Below, one piece after another: positions 10,502 to 19,727 of a stretch of DNA of 64,000 nucleotides. Location: the NCBI RefSeq assembly GCF_000701345.1, contig NZ_KL370776.1, forward strand, positions 253,321 through 317,320, read 5' to 3'. Position 1 is the first letter of the stretch, and every line of letters begins with the position of its first letter. The DNA is from Bradyrhizobium sp. URHD0069 (GTDB lineage: Bacteria > Pseudomonadota > Alphaproteobacteria > Rhizobiales > Xanthobacteraceae). The translations under genes and the position numbers were made by a program. Under the pieces are notes generated by a model that searched no databases, was not told the DNA's origin, and saw only the letters and a program-made list of their open reading frames with translations.

Positions 10502-11052
10502 CCGCGACTGATAGGGTTCCTCCTGAAATCAAGGCTCGTCCGCAAATCGTCCTTGTCGTCGCGGTCGCCGACAACGGCGTGATCGGCTTTCGCGGCACGA
10601 TTCCCTGGCGGCTGAAATCCGACATGCAGCGCTTCAAGGCGATCACGATCGGCAAGCCGGTGGTGATGGGACGCAAAACGTTCGCCTCGATCGGCAGGCC
10701 GCTTCCCGGACGGACCAATATCGTCGTCACGCGCGACGCAAACTTTCGCGCTGGGGGAGCGGTGATCGCGACTTCGTTCGCTGCTGTCCGCGCGATCGCC
10801 TTGGGCGATGCACTGCGGCGTTTCGCCACTGACATCGCCGTGATCGGCGGCGCGGAAATCTACGCGCAATGGATGGGGGTTGCCGACCGTCTGGAGATTA
10901 CCGAAGTTCACATTCGGCCCGAGGGCGATACGTATTTCGCCCCAATTGATCCTGCAGAGTGGGAAGAAGTTGCCCGCGTCCGGAATTCGGCCGGTGCGGA
11001 TGATAGCGCGGACTTCTGCTATGTAACATATCGCCGGCGAAAGTCGCATTAA
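10498..11052 (+). CDS. folA: Dihydrofolate reductase
   Basis: Reduces dihydrofolate with NADPH, regenerating the cofactor that ThyA oxidises. 184 residues, GTG start overlapping the thyA stop. Motifs: '[61 protein letters not shown]' (catalytic Met20-type loop, acidic residue of the 'K.DM.RF' helix, NADPH-binding '[13 protein letters not shown]') and '[14 protein letters not shown]'. Confidence 0.97.
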   Translation: MTATDRVPPEIKARPQIVLVVAVADNGVIGFRGTIPWRLKSDMQRFKAITIGKPVVMGRKTFASIGRPLPGRTNIVVTRDANFRAGGAVIATSFAAVRAIALGDALRRFATDIAVIGGAEIYAQWMGVADRLEITEVHIRPEGDTYFAPIDPAEWEEVARVRNSAGADDSADFCYVTYRRRKSH

Positions 11053-11210
11053 CGCCATTCGTCAAGGTTTGCATTGACAATTATGGGCTCAAGCATAGCT
11101 GTTCGAGCCAACAAGCCGCGTTGTAAGGGCCGGGGTGGTCCCCTATAAGGCCCTGCAGTATTGCGAGGCTGGCCGTCATGGCCCTTAGGCCCTCGCGGAG
11201 GAGACATTCG

Positions 11211-12359
11211 ATGCCGTGGAAGAATCAAGGCGGTGGCCCGTGGGGCTCGGGTCCGAAGGGGCCGTGGGGATCCGGCCCGCAGTCGACCGGGCCAAGGCCG
11301 CCCGATCTCGAAGATCTTCTGCGCCGCGGCCAGGACCGGCTGCAACAGCTGTTGCCGGGCGGTTATTTCAGCGGCATGGGCATCGCGATTATCCTGCTCG
11401 TGGCCCTCGTGATCTGGGGACTGTCCGGATTCTTCCGCGTCCAGTCCGAAGAACTTGGCGTCGTGCTGCGCTTCGGCAAGCATGTGCGAACCGTGCAGCC
11501 GGGCCTGAACTATCATCTGCCATATCCGATCGAGACCGTGCTGCTGCCGAAGGCGCTGCGCGTCTCCACCATCAGCATCGGTATGTCGCTGATCGAGGAC
11601 CCGGCGCGGCGCGGCAGGACGATGCGCGACGTACCGGAAGAAAGCCTGATGCTGACCGGCGATGAAAATATCGTCGACGTGGATTTTACCGTGCTGTGGC
11701 GGATCAAGCCGGACGGCGTCGGCAATTACCTGTTCAACATCCAGAATCCCGAGGGCACGGTGAAGGCGGTTGCCGAAAGCGCGATGCGCGAAGTGATCGG
11801 CCGCTCCAACATCCAGCCGATTCTCACCGGCGCCCGAACCACTACCGAGCAGGGCGTACAGGAACTGATGCAGAGGACGCTGGACAGTTATGGGTCGGGC
11901 GTCCAGGTGACGCAGGTGCAGATGCAGAAGGTCGATCCGCCGGCGCAGGTGATCGACGCCTTCCGCGACGTGCAGGCGGCGCGCGCCGACCTCGAGCGCT
12001 TGCAGAACGAAGCCCAGACCTATGCCAACCGCGTCGTTCCGGACGCCCGCGGCCGCGCCGCGCAAATCGTGCAGGTCGCCGAAGGCTACAAGGAGCAGGC
12101 GGTCGCCGAGGCCAAGGGCCAGAGCTCGCGCTTCCTGCAGGTCTACGACGAATACAGGAAGGCGCCCGATGTTACCCGGCAGCGCATCTATCTGGAGACG
12201 ATGGAGCGCATTCTCGGCAGTTCCGAGAAGCTGGTCTATGACGGCGGCTCGTCGTCCTCACAAAGCATCGTGCCCTATCTGCCCCTGAGCGAACTGTCGC
12301 CGCGGCGTCAGCCTCAGACAACAACGGGCCAGCAACAGCAGAGCGGGAGCAACCGATGA
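11211..12359 (+). CDS. hflK: FtsH protease modulator HflK
   Basis: Membrane-anchored SPFH/prohibitin-family protein; with HflC it forms a cage around the FtsH protease. About 382 residues: a Gly/Trp/Pro-rich cytoplasmic N terminus ('MPWKNQGGGPWGSGPKGPWGSGP'), one membrane helix ('GMGIAIILLVALVIWGLSGFF'), the SPFH core ('VVLRFGKHVRTVQPGLNYHLPYPIE') and a coiled-coil segment rich in Ala/Glu/Arg. The start follows GGAGGAGAC. A TTGACA at 11074-11079 with a poor -10 is the only promoter candidate seen upstream. hflC starts inside its stop codon. Confidence 0.95.
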   Translation: MPWKNQGGGPWGSGPKGPWGSGPQSTGPRPPDLEDLLRRGQDRLQQLLPGGYFSGMGIAIILLVALVIWGLSGFFRVQSEELGVVLRFGKHVRTVQPGLNYHLPYPIETVLLPKALRVSTISIGMSLIEDPARRGRTMRDVPEESLMLTGDENIVDVDFTVLWRIKPDGVGNYLFNIQNPEGTVKAVAESAMREVIGRSNIQPILTGARTTTEQGVQELMQRTLDSYGSGVQVTQVQMQKVDPPAQVIDAFRDVQAARADLERLQNEAQTYANRVVPDARGRAAQIVQVAEGYKEQAVAEAKGQSSRFLQVYDEYRKAPDVTRQRIYLETMERILGSSEKLVYDGGSSSSQSIVPYLPLSELSPRRQPQTTTGQQQQSGSNR

Positions 12360-13279
12360 AGTCCCCAGTTGGCGGAATTGCCGCGCTGCTTGTGCTGTTT
12401 GTCGTCGTTATCATCGGCTATAGCTCGGTATTCACCGTGGCGCAGACCGAACAGGTGCTGGTGGTGCGGCTCGGCGAGCCCGTGCGGGTCGTCACCCAGC
12501 CCGGCCTGAACTTCAAGGCGCCGTTCATCGACAACGTGATCTCAATCGACAAGCGCATCCTTGATCTGGAAAATCCGTCGCAGGAAGTCATCGCGTCGGA
12601 CCAGAAGCGGCTGGTGGTCGATGCCTTCGCCCGCTATCGCATCAAGAACGCGCTGCGGTTCTATCAGAGCATCGGCTCGATCCAGGCCGCCAACATCCAG
12701 CTGACGACGCTGCTGAACGCGTCGCTGCGGCGGGTGCTCGGCGAAGTGAATTTTATTACGGTCGTGCGCGACGAGCGCGAAGCCCTGATGTTGCGGATTC
12801 GCGAACAGCTTGACAAGGAAGCGGATGGCTACGGTATCCAGGTGGTCGATGTGCGGATCAGGCGCGCCGATTTGCCGGAGCAGAACAGCCAGGCGGTCTA
12901 CCAGCGGATGCAGACCGAGCGGCAGCGCGAAGCCGCCGAGTTCCGCGCGCAGGGTGGCCAGAAGGCGCAGGAGATCAGGTCCAAGGCCGATCGCGAAGCC
13001 ACCGTCATCGTCGCCGAAGCCAATTCGACCGCCGAGCAGGTGCGCGGCGCGGGCGACGGCGAGCGCAACCGGCTGTTCGCCGAAGCCTATGGCAAGGATC
13101 CCGATTTCTTCGCGTTCTATCGCTCGATGGCGGCGTACGAAAACGGCCTGAAGAGCAACGACACCCGCTTCCTGCTGAAGCCGGACACGGACTTCTTCAA
13201 GTTCTTCAGCAACTCCTCGGGCAAGCCGCCAGCGGCAGCCACGCCGCCGGCAGCCGCTGCGGCCGCGACGAGGCCGTAA
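12356..13279 (+). CDS. hflC: FtsH protease modulator HflC
   Basis: Partner of HflK. 307 residues with an N-terminal membrane helix ('GIAALLVLFVVVIIGYSSVFTV'), the SPFH core 'QTEQVLVVRLGEPVRVVTQPGLNFKAPFIDNVISIDKRIL' and the conserved HflC segment 'GIQVVDVRIRRADLPEQNSQAVYQRMQTERQREAAEFRAQG'. The C-terminal tail is an Ala/Pro-rich low-complexity stretch. The ATGA overlap with hflK indicates coupled translation. Confidence 0.96.
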   Translation: MKSPVGGIAALLVLFVVVIIGYSSVFTVAQTEQVLVVRLGEPVRVVTQPGLNFKAPFIDNVISIDKRILDLENPSQEVIASDQKRLVVDAFARYRIKNALRFYQSIGSIQAANIQLTTLLNASLRRVLGEVNFITVVRDEREALMLRIREQLDKEADGYGIQVVDVRIRRADLPEQNSQAVYQRMQTERQREAAEFRAQGGQKAQEIRSKADREATVIVAEANSTAEQVRGAGDGERNRLFAEAYGKDPDFFAFYRSMAAYENGLKSNDTRFLLKPDTDFFKFFSNSSGKPPAAATPPAAAAAATRP

Positions 13280-13348
13280 GGCAAACAAAGGGGGGCGAAG
13301 CGGAACCTCGCCTCGGCCTTCAAAACTCACGGGGGAGGTTGCAGTCCG

Positions 13349-13549
13349 ATGAGGTCCATAGCGTTCGCCGACTTCCTCATCGGTGTGGGCATTTTGTTTG
13401 TGCTTGAAGGTTTGATATTCGCGGCAAGCCCGGCCTGGATGCGCCGGGCCATGAAGAGCGCGCTGGCGACGCCGGACAACATTCTGCGCGCAGTCGGCAT
13501 CGGATCGGCGGTCGTGGGCCTGATCCTGATATGGGTGGTCCGGCGCTAG
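13349..13549 (+). CDS. DUF2065 family small membrane protein
   Basis: 66 residues with two membrane helices ('FADFLIGVGILFVLEGLIFAASP' and 'ILRAVGIGSAVVGLILIWVVRR'). DUF2065 proteins regularly follow hflC in Gram-negative genomes, and this one is preceded by a clear GGGGGAGG ribosome-binding site, 69 bases after hflC. Function unknown; context suggests a role with the FtsH-HflKC complex or with DegP. Confidence 0.85.
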   Translation: MRSIAFADFLIGVGILFVLEGLIFAASPAWMRRAMKSALATPDNILRAVGIGSAVVGLILIWVVRR

Positions 13550-13580
13550 CTGCCGCGGCCAACAGGATTGGCCTTATTAT

Positions 13581-13685
13581 CGTCATCGCGAGGAGCAGAG
13601 CGAGGAGCAATCCAGTTCTTTCCCGCAGCTCTGGATTGCTTCGCGGAGCCTGCCATCGGGCGCGCATTCGCCCGACCCGTTGGCT
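13581..13685. repeat. Dispersed palindromic repeat (GTCATTGCGAGG family), copy 1
   Basis: Starts CGTCATCGCGAGGAGC, contains GCAATCCAG ... CTGGATTGCTTCGCGGAGCC and the tail GGGCGCGCATTCGCCCGACCCGTTGG. Four related copies occur in this window (23811, 24211, 35571, 37521). It fills most of the gap between the DUF2065 gene and degP; nothing else is seen in that gap apart from the degP ribosome-binding site. Confidence 0.85.
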
Positions 13686-13869
13686 GGGAAATGGCGGGAC
13701 CCCTAATAAGACTTAGGGAGCAACGTCATCGTGAGTGGCGGCATCCCGTTTTTCGTCGTATTGAGAGGAACTTATGAACGAAATGCTCAACGCGAATGCT
13801 TGCGCCGAAACCCTGTTCGGGCGCACTGTGGGCCTCAAATTTCCGATCCGTTTAGGAGAGAGATCGAAC

Positions 13870-15390
13870 ATGACCGGCGCAATCCCAGCCTTGAGTCATC
13901 GCCTGCGCCCCTTACTGGCCGCGATCTGCCTTGGCGCCACCAGCGCTTTGGCGTCCGCGCCGGCCCTGGCGCGAGGCCCCGACGGCATCGCCGACGTCGC
14001 CGAGAAGGTGATCGATGCGGTGGTGAACATCTCGACCTCGCAAACCGTCGAAGCCAAGGTTGGCGGGGATGGCCGAGGCGCGATGCCGCAATTGCCGCCG
14101 GGCTCGCCGTTCGAGGAATTCTTCGACGACTTTTTCAAGAACCGCCGGGGTCCGGGCGGTGGTTCCAAAGGCGGTGACAAGAACAGCGACCTGCAGCCGC
14201 GCAAGACCAATTCGCTCGGCTCCGGGTTCATCGTCGACACCTCCGGCATTGCCGTGACCAACAATCACGTCATTGCCGATGCGGACGAGATCAACCTCAT
14301 CATGAACGACGGCACCAAGATCAGGGCCGAGTTGGTCGGTGTCGACAAGAAGACCGATCTCGCCGTGCTGAAATTCAAGCCGCCGGCGAAGCCACTGGTC
14401 GCGGTGAAGTTCGGCGATTCCGACAAGCTACGTCTCGGCGAATGGGTGATCGCGATCGGCAATCCGTTCAGCCTTGGCGGCACGGTCACGGCGGGCATCG
14501 TCTCGGCACGCAACCGCGACATCAATTCCGGCCCCTATGACAGCTATATCCAGACCGACGCCGCCATCAACCGTGGCAATTCCGGCGGTCCGCTGTTTAA
14601 CCTCGAGGGCGAAGTGGTCGGCGTCAACACGCTGATTATCTCGCCGTCCGGTGGCTCGATCGGCATCGGCTTTGCGGTGCCCTCGAAGACCGTGGTCGGC
14701 GTGGTCGATCAGCTCAGGCAGTTCGGCGAGCTGCGCCGCGGCTGGCTCGGCGTTCGCATCCAGCAGGTCACCGACGAGATCGCCGAAAGCCTCAACATCA
14801 AGCCGGCGCGCGGCGCCTTGATCGCCGGCGTTGAGGACAAGGGCCCGGCGAAACCGGCGGGCATCGAGCCCGGCGATGTCGTGGTCAAGTTCGACAACAA
14901 GGACATCAAGGAGCCGAAGGACCTGTCGCGCGTCGTCGCCGATACTGCTGTCGGCAAGGAGGTCGAGGTCGTCATCATTCGCAAAGGCGTGGAGCAAACC
15001 AGGAAGGTCACGCTCGGCCGCCTCGAGGACGGCGAAAAGGCGGTGCAGGCCGCAGCCAAGACGCAAGCCGAGCCTGCGGAGAAGCCGGTCACGCAAAAGG
15101 CGCTCGGGCTCGATCTCGCAGCCCTGAGCAAGGACCTGCGCACCCGCTACAAGATCAAGGACAGCGTCAAGGGTGTCGTTATCACCAACGTCGACGGCGG
15201 CTCCGACGCCGCAGACAAACGCCTCAGCGCCGGCGAGGTGATCGTCGAGGTGGCGCAGGAGGCCGTGAGCAACGCTGCCGACATCAAAAAGCGCGTCGAT
15301 CAGTTGAAAAAGGACGGCAAGAAATCCGTCCTGCTGCTGATAGCCAACGCCGACGGCGACCTGCGGTTTGTGGCGCTCGGCGTGCAGTAA
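13870..15390 (+). CDS. degP: DegP/HtrA-family periplasmic serine protease
   Basis: About 506 residues. The start is placed at MTGAIPALSH, after TTAGGAGAG and before a signal peptide ending near 'ASAPALA'; an upstream in-frame ATG at 13774 is less likely. The trypsin-like triad is visible as His133 ('TNNHVIADADE'), Asp163 ('KTDLAVLKF') and Ser238 ('RGNSGGPLF'). Two PDZ domains follow (about 290-390 and 415-505). A Gly/Lys-rich Q-linker near residues 92-112 corresponds to the LA loop. Together with hflKC upstream it forms an envelope protein quality-control block. Confidence 0.95.
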   Translation: MTGAIPALSHRLRPLLAAICLGATSALASAPALARGPDGIADVAEKVIDAVVNISTSQTVEAKVGGDGRGAMPQLPPGSPFEEFFDDFFKNRRGPGGGSKGGDKNSDLQPRKTNSLGSGFIVDTSGIAVTNNHVIADADEINLIMNDGTKIRAELVGVDKKTDLAVLKFKPPAKPLVAVKFGDSDKLRLGEWVIAIGNPFSLGGTVTAGIVSARNRDINSGPYDSYIQTDAAINRGNSGGPLFNLEGEVVGVNTLIISPSGGSIGIGFAVPSKTVVGVVDQLRQFGELRRGWLGVRIQQVTDEIAESLNIKPARGALIAGVEDKGPAKPAGIEPGDVVVKFDNKDIKEPKDLSRVVADTAVGKEVEVVIIRKGVEQTRKVTLGRLEDGEKAVQAAAKTQAEPAEKPVTQKALGLDLAALSKDLRTRYKIKDSVKGVVITNVDGGSDAADKRLSAGEVIVEVAQEAVSNAADIKKRVDQLKKDGKKSVLLLIANADGDLRFVALGVQ

Positions 15391-15442
15391 ATGGCTGTGA
15401 TACTCCTCCGCGAAAGTGGAGTATCCACCATGCTGCAGCCAT
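15391..15442. terminator. Nested inverted repeat between convergent degP and serB
   Basis: Outer arms ATGGCTG/CAGCCAT and inner arms ATACTCC/GGAGTAT begin at the base after the degP stop. The position between convergent genes suits a bidirectional terminator, though there is no T run. Confidence 0.5.
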
Positions 15443-15508
15443 CGGACTCCATCGGTGACGCTTCGAATACTGGTTCACCCGCTTCTTGCGGGTGATGACA
15501 CCGAGGGA

Positions 15509-16402
15509 CTAAATCCCGACAAACTCCTCGCGCCGATACCCCTGCGCATAGAGCAATGCCGAGAGATCGCCGTGATCGATCCGCGCTGCCGCCACCGCTG
15601 CGACTGCCGGTTTGGCGTGGTAGGCGACGCCGAGGCCGGCGGCCTGGATCATGCCGAGATCGTTGGCGCCGTCGCCGACCACCAGCGTGTCGATCTCGTC
15701 GAGATCGAAGGATTCGCGCAGCTCGACCAGCGTTGCGAGTTTGGCCGCGCGGCCCAGGATCGGCTCGGCGACCTCGCCAATCAGTTTGCCGTCCTGCACC
15801 AGCAGTTCATTGGCCCGGTTTTCCTGAAACCCGATCATGGCCGCGACCGCGTTGGTGAAGAGCGTAAAACCGCCCGAGATCAGGCAGGTCCAGGCGCCGT
15901 GGGCGCGCATGGTCGCCACCAGTTCGCGGCCGCCCGGCGTTGCCGTGATGCGTTTCTTTAAGACTTCATCGACCACGCCGACCGGCAGGCCCTTCAACAG
16001 CGCGACGCGCTCGCGGAGCGCCGGCTCGAACTCGATTTCACCGCGCATCGCACGTTCGGTAATCGCGGCGACGTGCGCTTTCAGCCCGGCAAAGTCGGCC
16101 AGCTCGTCGACGCACTCCTGGCCGATCATGGTGGAATCCATGTCGGCCAGAAAAAGCTTCTTGCGCCTGACAGCCTGAGGCTGCACGACAATATCGATCG
16201 GCAAATCGCCGCGCGCCTCGCGCAGTCGTTTTTCGACGCCGCGGATATCGTCGCTGCCGGCGAAGGGAATGTCGACCGCCACCCCGTTGAATAGCCATTG
16301 TGCCGGACCGGGCGAGGGGAGAATGGCGCGCGCGCCATCCACGACCGTGCTATCGAGCGCGGGGGCGGCGGGATTGCAGATGAGGGTGGCGACGAGAGAC
16401 AT
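15509..16402 (-). CDS. serB: Phosphoserine phosphatase
   Basis: Last step of serine synthesis: phosphoserine to serine. 297 residues from [14 protein letters not shown]-superfamily motifs: '[19 protein letters not shown]' (nucleophile Asp in DxDST), '[13 protein letters not shown]' (motif II Ser), and '[24 protein letters not shown]' (motif III). The N-terminal 100 residues form the ACT-like SerB extension. The ATG at 16402-16400 overlaps the miaA ATG on the other strand within CATG; the open frame continues upstream to 16561 but the extension is the mirror image of miaA. Confidence 0.95.
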   Translation of the reverse strand: MSLVATLICNPAAPALDSTVVDGARAILPSPGPAQWLFNGVAVDIPFAGSDDIRGVEKRLREARGDLPIDIVVQPQAVRRKKLFLADMDSTMIGQECVDELADFAGLKAHVAAITERAMRGEIEFEPALRERVALLKGLPVGVVDEVLKKRITATPGGRELVATMRAHGAWTCLISGGFTLFTNAVAAMIGFQENRANELLVQDGKLIGEVAEPILGRAAKLATLVELRESFDLDEIDTLVVGDGANDLGMIQAAGLGVAYHAKPAVAAVAAARIDHGDLSALLYAQGYRREEFVGI

Positions 16403-17366
16403 GCCGGTGAATTCGCCAGAGGTGAGCAGCAAGGCCGTGCTTATCGCAGGGCCGACCGCCAGCGGCAAGTCGGCGCTGGCGCTTGAGCTGGCGCAGAAAA
16501 CCGGCGGCGTCATCGTCAACGCCGATTCGATGCAGGTGTATCGCGATCTTCGCGTCATCACGGCGCGGCCGACGCCGCAAGAAGAGGCCGCGGTGCCGCA
16601 CCGGCTCTATGGCCATGTCGATGCCGCGGTGAATTTTTCGGCGGGCGCATGGGAGGCCGATGCGGGCAAAGTGCTTGCGGAAGCATGGGCGCAAAACCGC
16701 CTGCCGATTTTCGTGGGCGGCTCCGGGCTGTACTTCAAGGCGCTGACGCGGGGATTGTCGGCGGTGCCGCCGATTCCGCCGGAGATCCGCGAAAGCGTGC
16801 GCGCGCGGCTGGAACGCGACGGCGTCGAGGCGCTGCATGCCGAGCTTGCGGGACGCGATCCGGCATCCGCCGAACGGCTGAAGCCGCGCGACCGCACCCG
16901 CATCGCGCGCGCGCTCGAGGTGGTGGAGGCGACGGGGCGTTCGCTGCCCGACTGGCATCGCGAGGGATTACCGCCGCTATTGCCACCGGGCCAATTCAAC
17001 GCGCTGTTTCTGGCGCCCGATCGCGACGAGCTCTATGCCCGGATCGATGTGCGTTTTAGTGCGATGCTGGAGAGCGGCGCGCTGGAGGAGATCACTCGCC
17101 TGGCGGCGCGGCGCCTCGATCCGCTCTTGCCGGCAATGAAGGCCCATGGCGTGCCGGCGCTGATCCGGCATATCCGCGGCGAGATCACGCTGGACGAGGC
17201 GACCGTGATCGGCCGCGCCGATACGCGTCACTACGCCAAGCGGCAGTTCACGTGGTTTCGGCATCAACTGCCGGAATTCGAGTGGGTGAAGCTGGAGGAG
17301 GCGGGGGGATGGATCTCCACTGTCATTCCGGGGCGCGACCGAAGCAAACGAGCCCCGAATCCATAG
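16401..17366 (+). CDS. miaA: tRNA dimethylallyltransferase
   Basis: Adds the isopentenyl group to A37 of tRNAs reading UNN codons. 321 residues; P-loop '[17 protein letters not shown]', then '[24 protein letters not shown]', '[19 protein letters not shown]', '[18 protein letters not shown]' and '[23 protein letters not shown]'. The start MPVNSPEV is chosen for homology; an alternative ATG lies at 16380. The last 14 codons and the stop come from an inserted dispersed repeat. Confidence 0.95.
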   Translation: MPVNSPEVSSKAVLIAGPTASGKSALALELAQKTGGVIVNADSMQVYRDLRVITARPTPQEEAAVPHRLYGHVDAAVNFSAGAWEADAGKVLAEAWAQNRLPIFVGGSGLYFKALTRGLSAVPPIPPEIRESVRARLERDGVEALHAELAGRDPASAERLKPRDRTRIARALEVVEATGRSLPDWHREGLPPLLPPGQFNALFLAPDRDELYARIDVRFSAMLESGALEEITRLAARRLDPLLPAMKAHGVPALIRHIRGEITLDEATVIGRADTRHYAKRQFTWFRHQLPEFEWVKLEEAGGWISTVIPGRDRSKRAPNP

Positions 17367-17465
17367 CCACGATCGGGAGTATGGACCCCGCGGCCTGTGT
17401 GCCTCAGGTCGGCATTGCCGGCCGAAGGCGCATCTTCGATATGCAATTGCACATCGAAGAATGAC
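17322..17465. repeat. Dispersed repeat with inverted ends, overlapping the 3' end of miaA
   Basis: 144 bases bounded by GTCATTC (17322-17328) and GAATGAC (17459-17465), with the family-like inside text GTCATTCCGGGGCGCG and ATGCAATTGCACATCG. It begins exactly at a codon boundary of miaA and supplies its final 14 residues and TAG stop. Confidence 0.7.
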
Positions 17466-17534
17466 GCTGAAAACGCTCGCCGATCGCCTGGAACCCCGCT
17501 AAGCTCCGCAAATCGCGCTTCCTGCGCCCTGCCC

Positions 17535-17562
17535 TTGACTTCTGGGGTCGGGCGGCTATAAG
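17535..17562 (+). promoter_or_regulatory. Sigma-70-type promoter of the ilvBN leader
   Basis: TTGACT, 16-base spacer, TATAAG. A start near 17569 would place the leader ATG about 26 bases into the transcript, as expected for an attenuated operon. Confidence 0.7.
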
Positions 17563-17594
17563 TCGCGCAACCTTTGGGAAGTTCGAGCGGTCAT

Positions 17595-17660
17595 ATGCGT
17601 AATAAAATTACCAAACTGCTTATCGTCGTCGTACCCAGGCGCACCGCCGGGGATGGCTAG
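17595..17660 (+). CDS. ilvL: ilv leader peptide (transcription attenuation)
   Basis: A 21-codon ORF whose middle (17616-17633) reads Leu-Leu-Ile-Val-Val-Val, six branched-chain codons in a row, followed by PRR and a TAG stop. The stop lies in the loop of a strong hairpin (GGGATGGC-TAG-GCCATCCC), itself enclosed by GCACCGCC/GGCGGTGTGC arms, and a terminator hairpin follows. This is the layout of a ribosome-mediated attenuator: stalling at Leu/Ile/Val codons when those tRNAs are uncharged should prevent the terminator. Too short for standard gene calling. The ribosome-binding site (GGGAAG) is weakly placed. Confidence 0.85.
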   Translation: MRNKITKLLIVVVPRRTAGDG

Positions 17661-17687
17661 GCCATCCCAAATTCGGGCGGTGTGCAT

Positions 17688-17709
17688 GGGGCCTCTTGGG
17701 CCCCTTTTT
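17688..17709 (+). terminator. Attenuator terminator of the ilv leader
   Basis: Stem GGGGCC / GGCCCC with a 5-nt loop followed directly by TTTTT, 55 bases before the ilvB start. A canonical intrinsic terminator in front of a gene is a strong sign of conditional readthrough. Confidence 0.88.
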
Positions 17710-17764
17710 ATTTTCCAACCTCAACTGAAGAAAGCCGCTGACAACAGCGCATCCGGAGCAAGCC

Positions 17765-19540
17765 ATGAGCGACAAGAGCCACGATCCGAACCAGATGACC
17801 GGCGCAGCGATGATCGTGCGGGCGCTGATCGATCATGGCGTCAAGCACATCTTCGGTTATCCCGGCGGCGCGGTGCTTCCGATCTATGACGAGCTTTTCC
17901 AGCAGAGCGACATCGAGCACATCCTGGTGCGGCACGAGCAGGGCGCCGGCCACGCTGCCGAGGGCTATGCGCGCTCCACTGGAAAGCCGGGCGTGGTGCT
18001 GGTGACGTCGGGGCCGGGCGCCACCAATATGGTGACGCCGCTGACGGACGCGCTGATGGATTCGATACCGCTGGTGTGCATCACAGGCCAAGTGCCGACG
18101 CACCTGATCGGCAACGACGCGTTCCAGGAATGCGACACCGTCGGCATCACCCGTCCCTGCACCAAGCACAATTGGCTGGTGCGCGACGTCAACGATCTCG
18201 CCAAGGTGCTGCACGAGGCGTTCTACGTCGCGAGCACGGGTCGTCCCGGCCCCGTGGTGGTCGATGTGCCGAAGGATGTGCAGTTCGCGATGGGCACCTA
18301 TCACCCGCCGCGCAAGTCCGACGTGCACGTGTCGTATACGCCGCGCATCAAGGGCGATGCGGCGCAGATCCGCAAGGCCGTGGCGCTATTGGCCACCGCC
18401 AAGCGTCCGGTGATCTACAGCGGCGGCGGCGTCATCAATTCCGGACGCGAAGCCTCAAAGCTGTTGCGCGAGCTGGTCGAGGCTACCGGGTTTCCGATCA
18501 CCTCCACCTTGATGGGTCTTGGCGCTTATCCGGCGTCGGGCAAGAACTGGCTCGGCATGCTCGGCATGCACGGCACTTACGAAGCCAACATGGCGATGCA
18601 CGGCTGCGACGCAATGCTGTGCGTCGGCGCGCGCTTCGACGACCGCATCACCGGACGCACCGATGCGTTTTCGCCGGACTCGAAGAAAATCCATATCGAC
18701 ATCGATCCGTCCTCGATCAACAAGAACATCCGCGTCGATATTCCGATCATCGGCGATGCCGCCAGTGTGCTCGGCGATCTCCTGCAGGTGTTCAAGGCGG
18801 AGGCGAAAAAGCAGGATATCCGGCCGTGGTGGCAGGAGATCGCGAAATGGCGCGCGCGCAATTCGCTGTCGTACAAAAAGAACAACGATATCATCTTGCC
18901 GCAATTCGCCATTCAACGGCTGTTCGAGGCGACGCGCGGCCGCGACGTCTACATCACCACTGAAGTCGGCCAGCACCAGATGTGGGCGGCGCAATTCTTC
19001 GGCTTCGAGGAGCCGCATCGCTGGATGACCTCGGGCGGTTTGGGCACCATGGGCTATGGCCTGCCGGCGGCGGTCGGCGTCCAGGTCGCGCATCCGGATA
19101 GCCTCGTGATCGACATCGCCGGCGACGCCTCGGTGCAGATGACGATGCAGGAGATGGCGACGGCGATACAATACGAATTGCCGATCAAGATCTTCATCCT
19201 CAACAACCAGTATATGGGCATGGTGCGGCAGTGGCAGCAGTTGCTGCATGGCAACCGGCTGTCGCACAGCTACTCCGAATCGCTGCCGGATTTCGTCAAG
19301 CTCGCCGACGCCTTCGGCTGCGTCGGGCTGCAGGCCATCAAGCCCGGCGACCTCGACGGCGCCATCAAGGAGATGATCAACGTCAAGCGCCCGGTGCTGT
19401 TCGATTGCCGGGTGGCGGCGCTGGAAAACTGCTTCCCGATGATCCCGTCCGGCAAAGCCCACAATGAAATGCTGCTGCCGGCGGAAGCCAACGACGAAGC
19501 CACCGCCACGGCGTTTGCCGGCGGCAAGGCGCTGGTGTGA
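17765..19540 (+). CDS. ilvB: Acetolactate synthase, large catalytic subunit
   Basis: Thiamine-diphosphate enzyme joining two pyruvates, or pyruvate and 2-oxobutyrate: the committed step to Val, Leu and Ile. 591 residues. Three domains are recognisable: the N-terminal PYR domain with 'FGYPGGAVLPIYDEL' and catalytic Glu in 'VRHEQGAGHAAEGYAR'; the central FAD-type domain with 'PVIYSGGGVINSG'; and the C-terminal PP domain with 'GDASVQMTMQEMATAIQY...ILNNQYMGMVRQWQ' (ThDP/Mg signature). GGAG lies upstream of the start. Controlled by the leader attenuator above. ilvI is an equally used name. Confidence 0.96.
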   Translation: MSDKSHDPNQMTGAAMIVRALIDHGVKHIFGYPGGAVLPIYDELFQQSDIEHILVRHEQGAGHAAEGYARSTGKPGVVLVTSGPGATNMVTPLTDALMDSIPLVCITGQVPTHLIGNDAFQECDTVGITRPCTKHNWLVRDVNDLAKVLHEAFYVASTGRPGPVVVDVPKDVQFAMGTYHPPRKSDVHVSYTPRIKGDAAQIRKAVALLATAKRPVIYSGGGVINSGREASKLLRELVEATGFPITSTLMGLGAYPASGKNWLGMLGMHGTYEANMAMHGCDAMLCVGARFDDRITGRTDAFSPDSKKIHIDIDPSSINKNIRVDIPIIGDAASVLGDLLQVFKAEAKKQDIRPWWQEIAKWRARNSLSYKKNNDIILPQFAIQRLFEATRGRDVYITTEVGQHQMWAAQFFGFEEPHRWMTSGGLGTMGYGLPAAVGVQVAHPDSLVIDIAGDASVQMTMQEMATAIQYELPIKIFILNNQYMGMVRQWQQLLHGNRLSHSYSESLPDFVKLADAFGCVGLQAIKPGDLDGAIKEMINVKRPVLFDCRVAALENCFPMIPSGKAHNEMLLPAEANDEATATAFAGGKALV

Positions 19541-19583
19541 GCGATGACTGAGGGTCCCGCGAACCGTCGGCCGCAAATTCCAC

Positions 19584-19685
19584 TGTCATCGTCCGGCTTG
19601 ACCGGACGATCCAGTACGCCGCGGCGGCGCGGATCTAGCATAGGCGCCGGCGATTACTGGATCCCCGCCTTCGCGGGGATGACGG
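19584..19685. repeat. Dispersed palindromic repeat inside the ilvB-ilvN spacer
   Basis: A different family from the GTCATTGCGAGG type: TGTCATCGTCCGGC-TTGACCGGACGATCCAGTA at one end and TACTGGATCCCCGCC-TTCGCGGGGATGACGG at the other, giving two local hairpins and terminal complementarity (GTCATC/GATGAC). It occupies most of the 187-base gap between two subunit genes that are usually close together. Confidence 0.8.
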
Positions 19686-19727
19686 GCGGAAATGACACGA
19701 CGAACAAGAGAGCGACAGGGAATTAAG

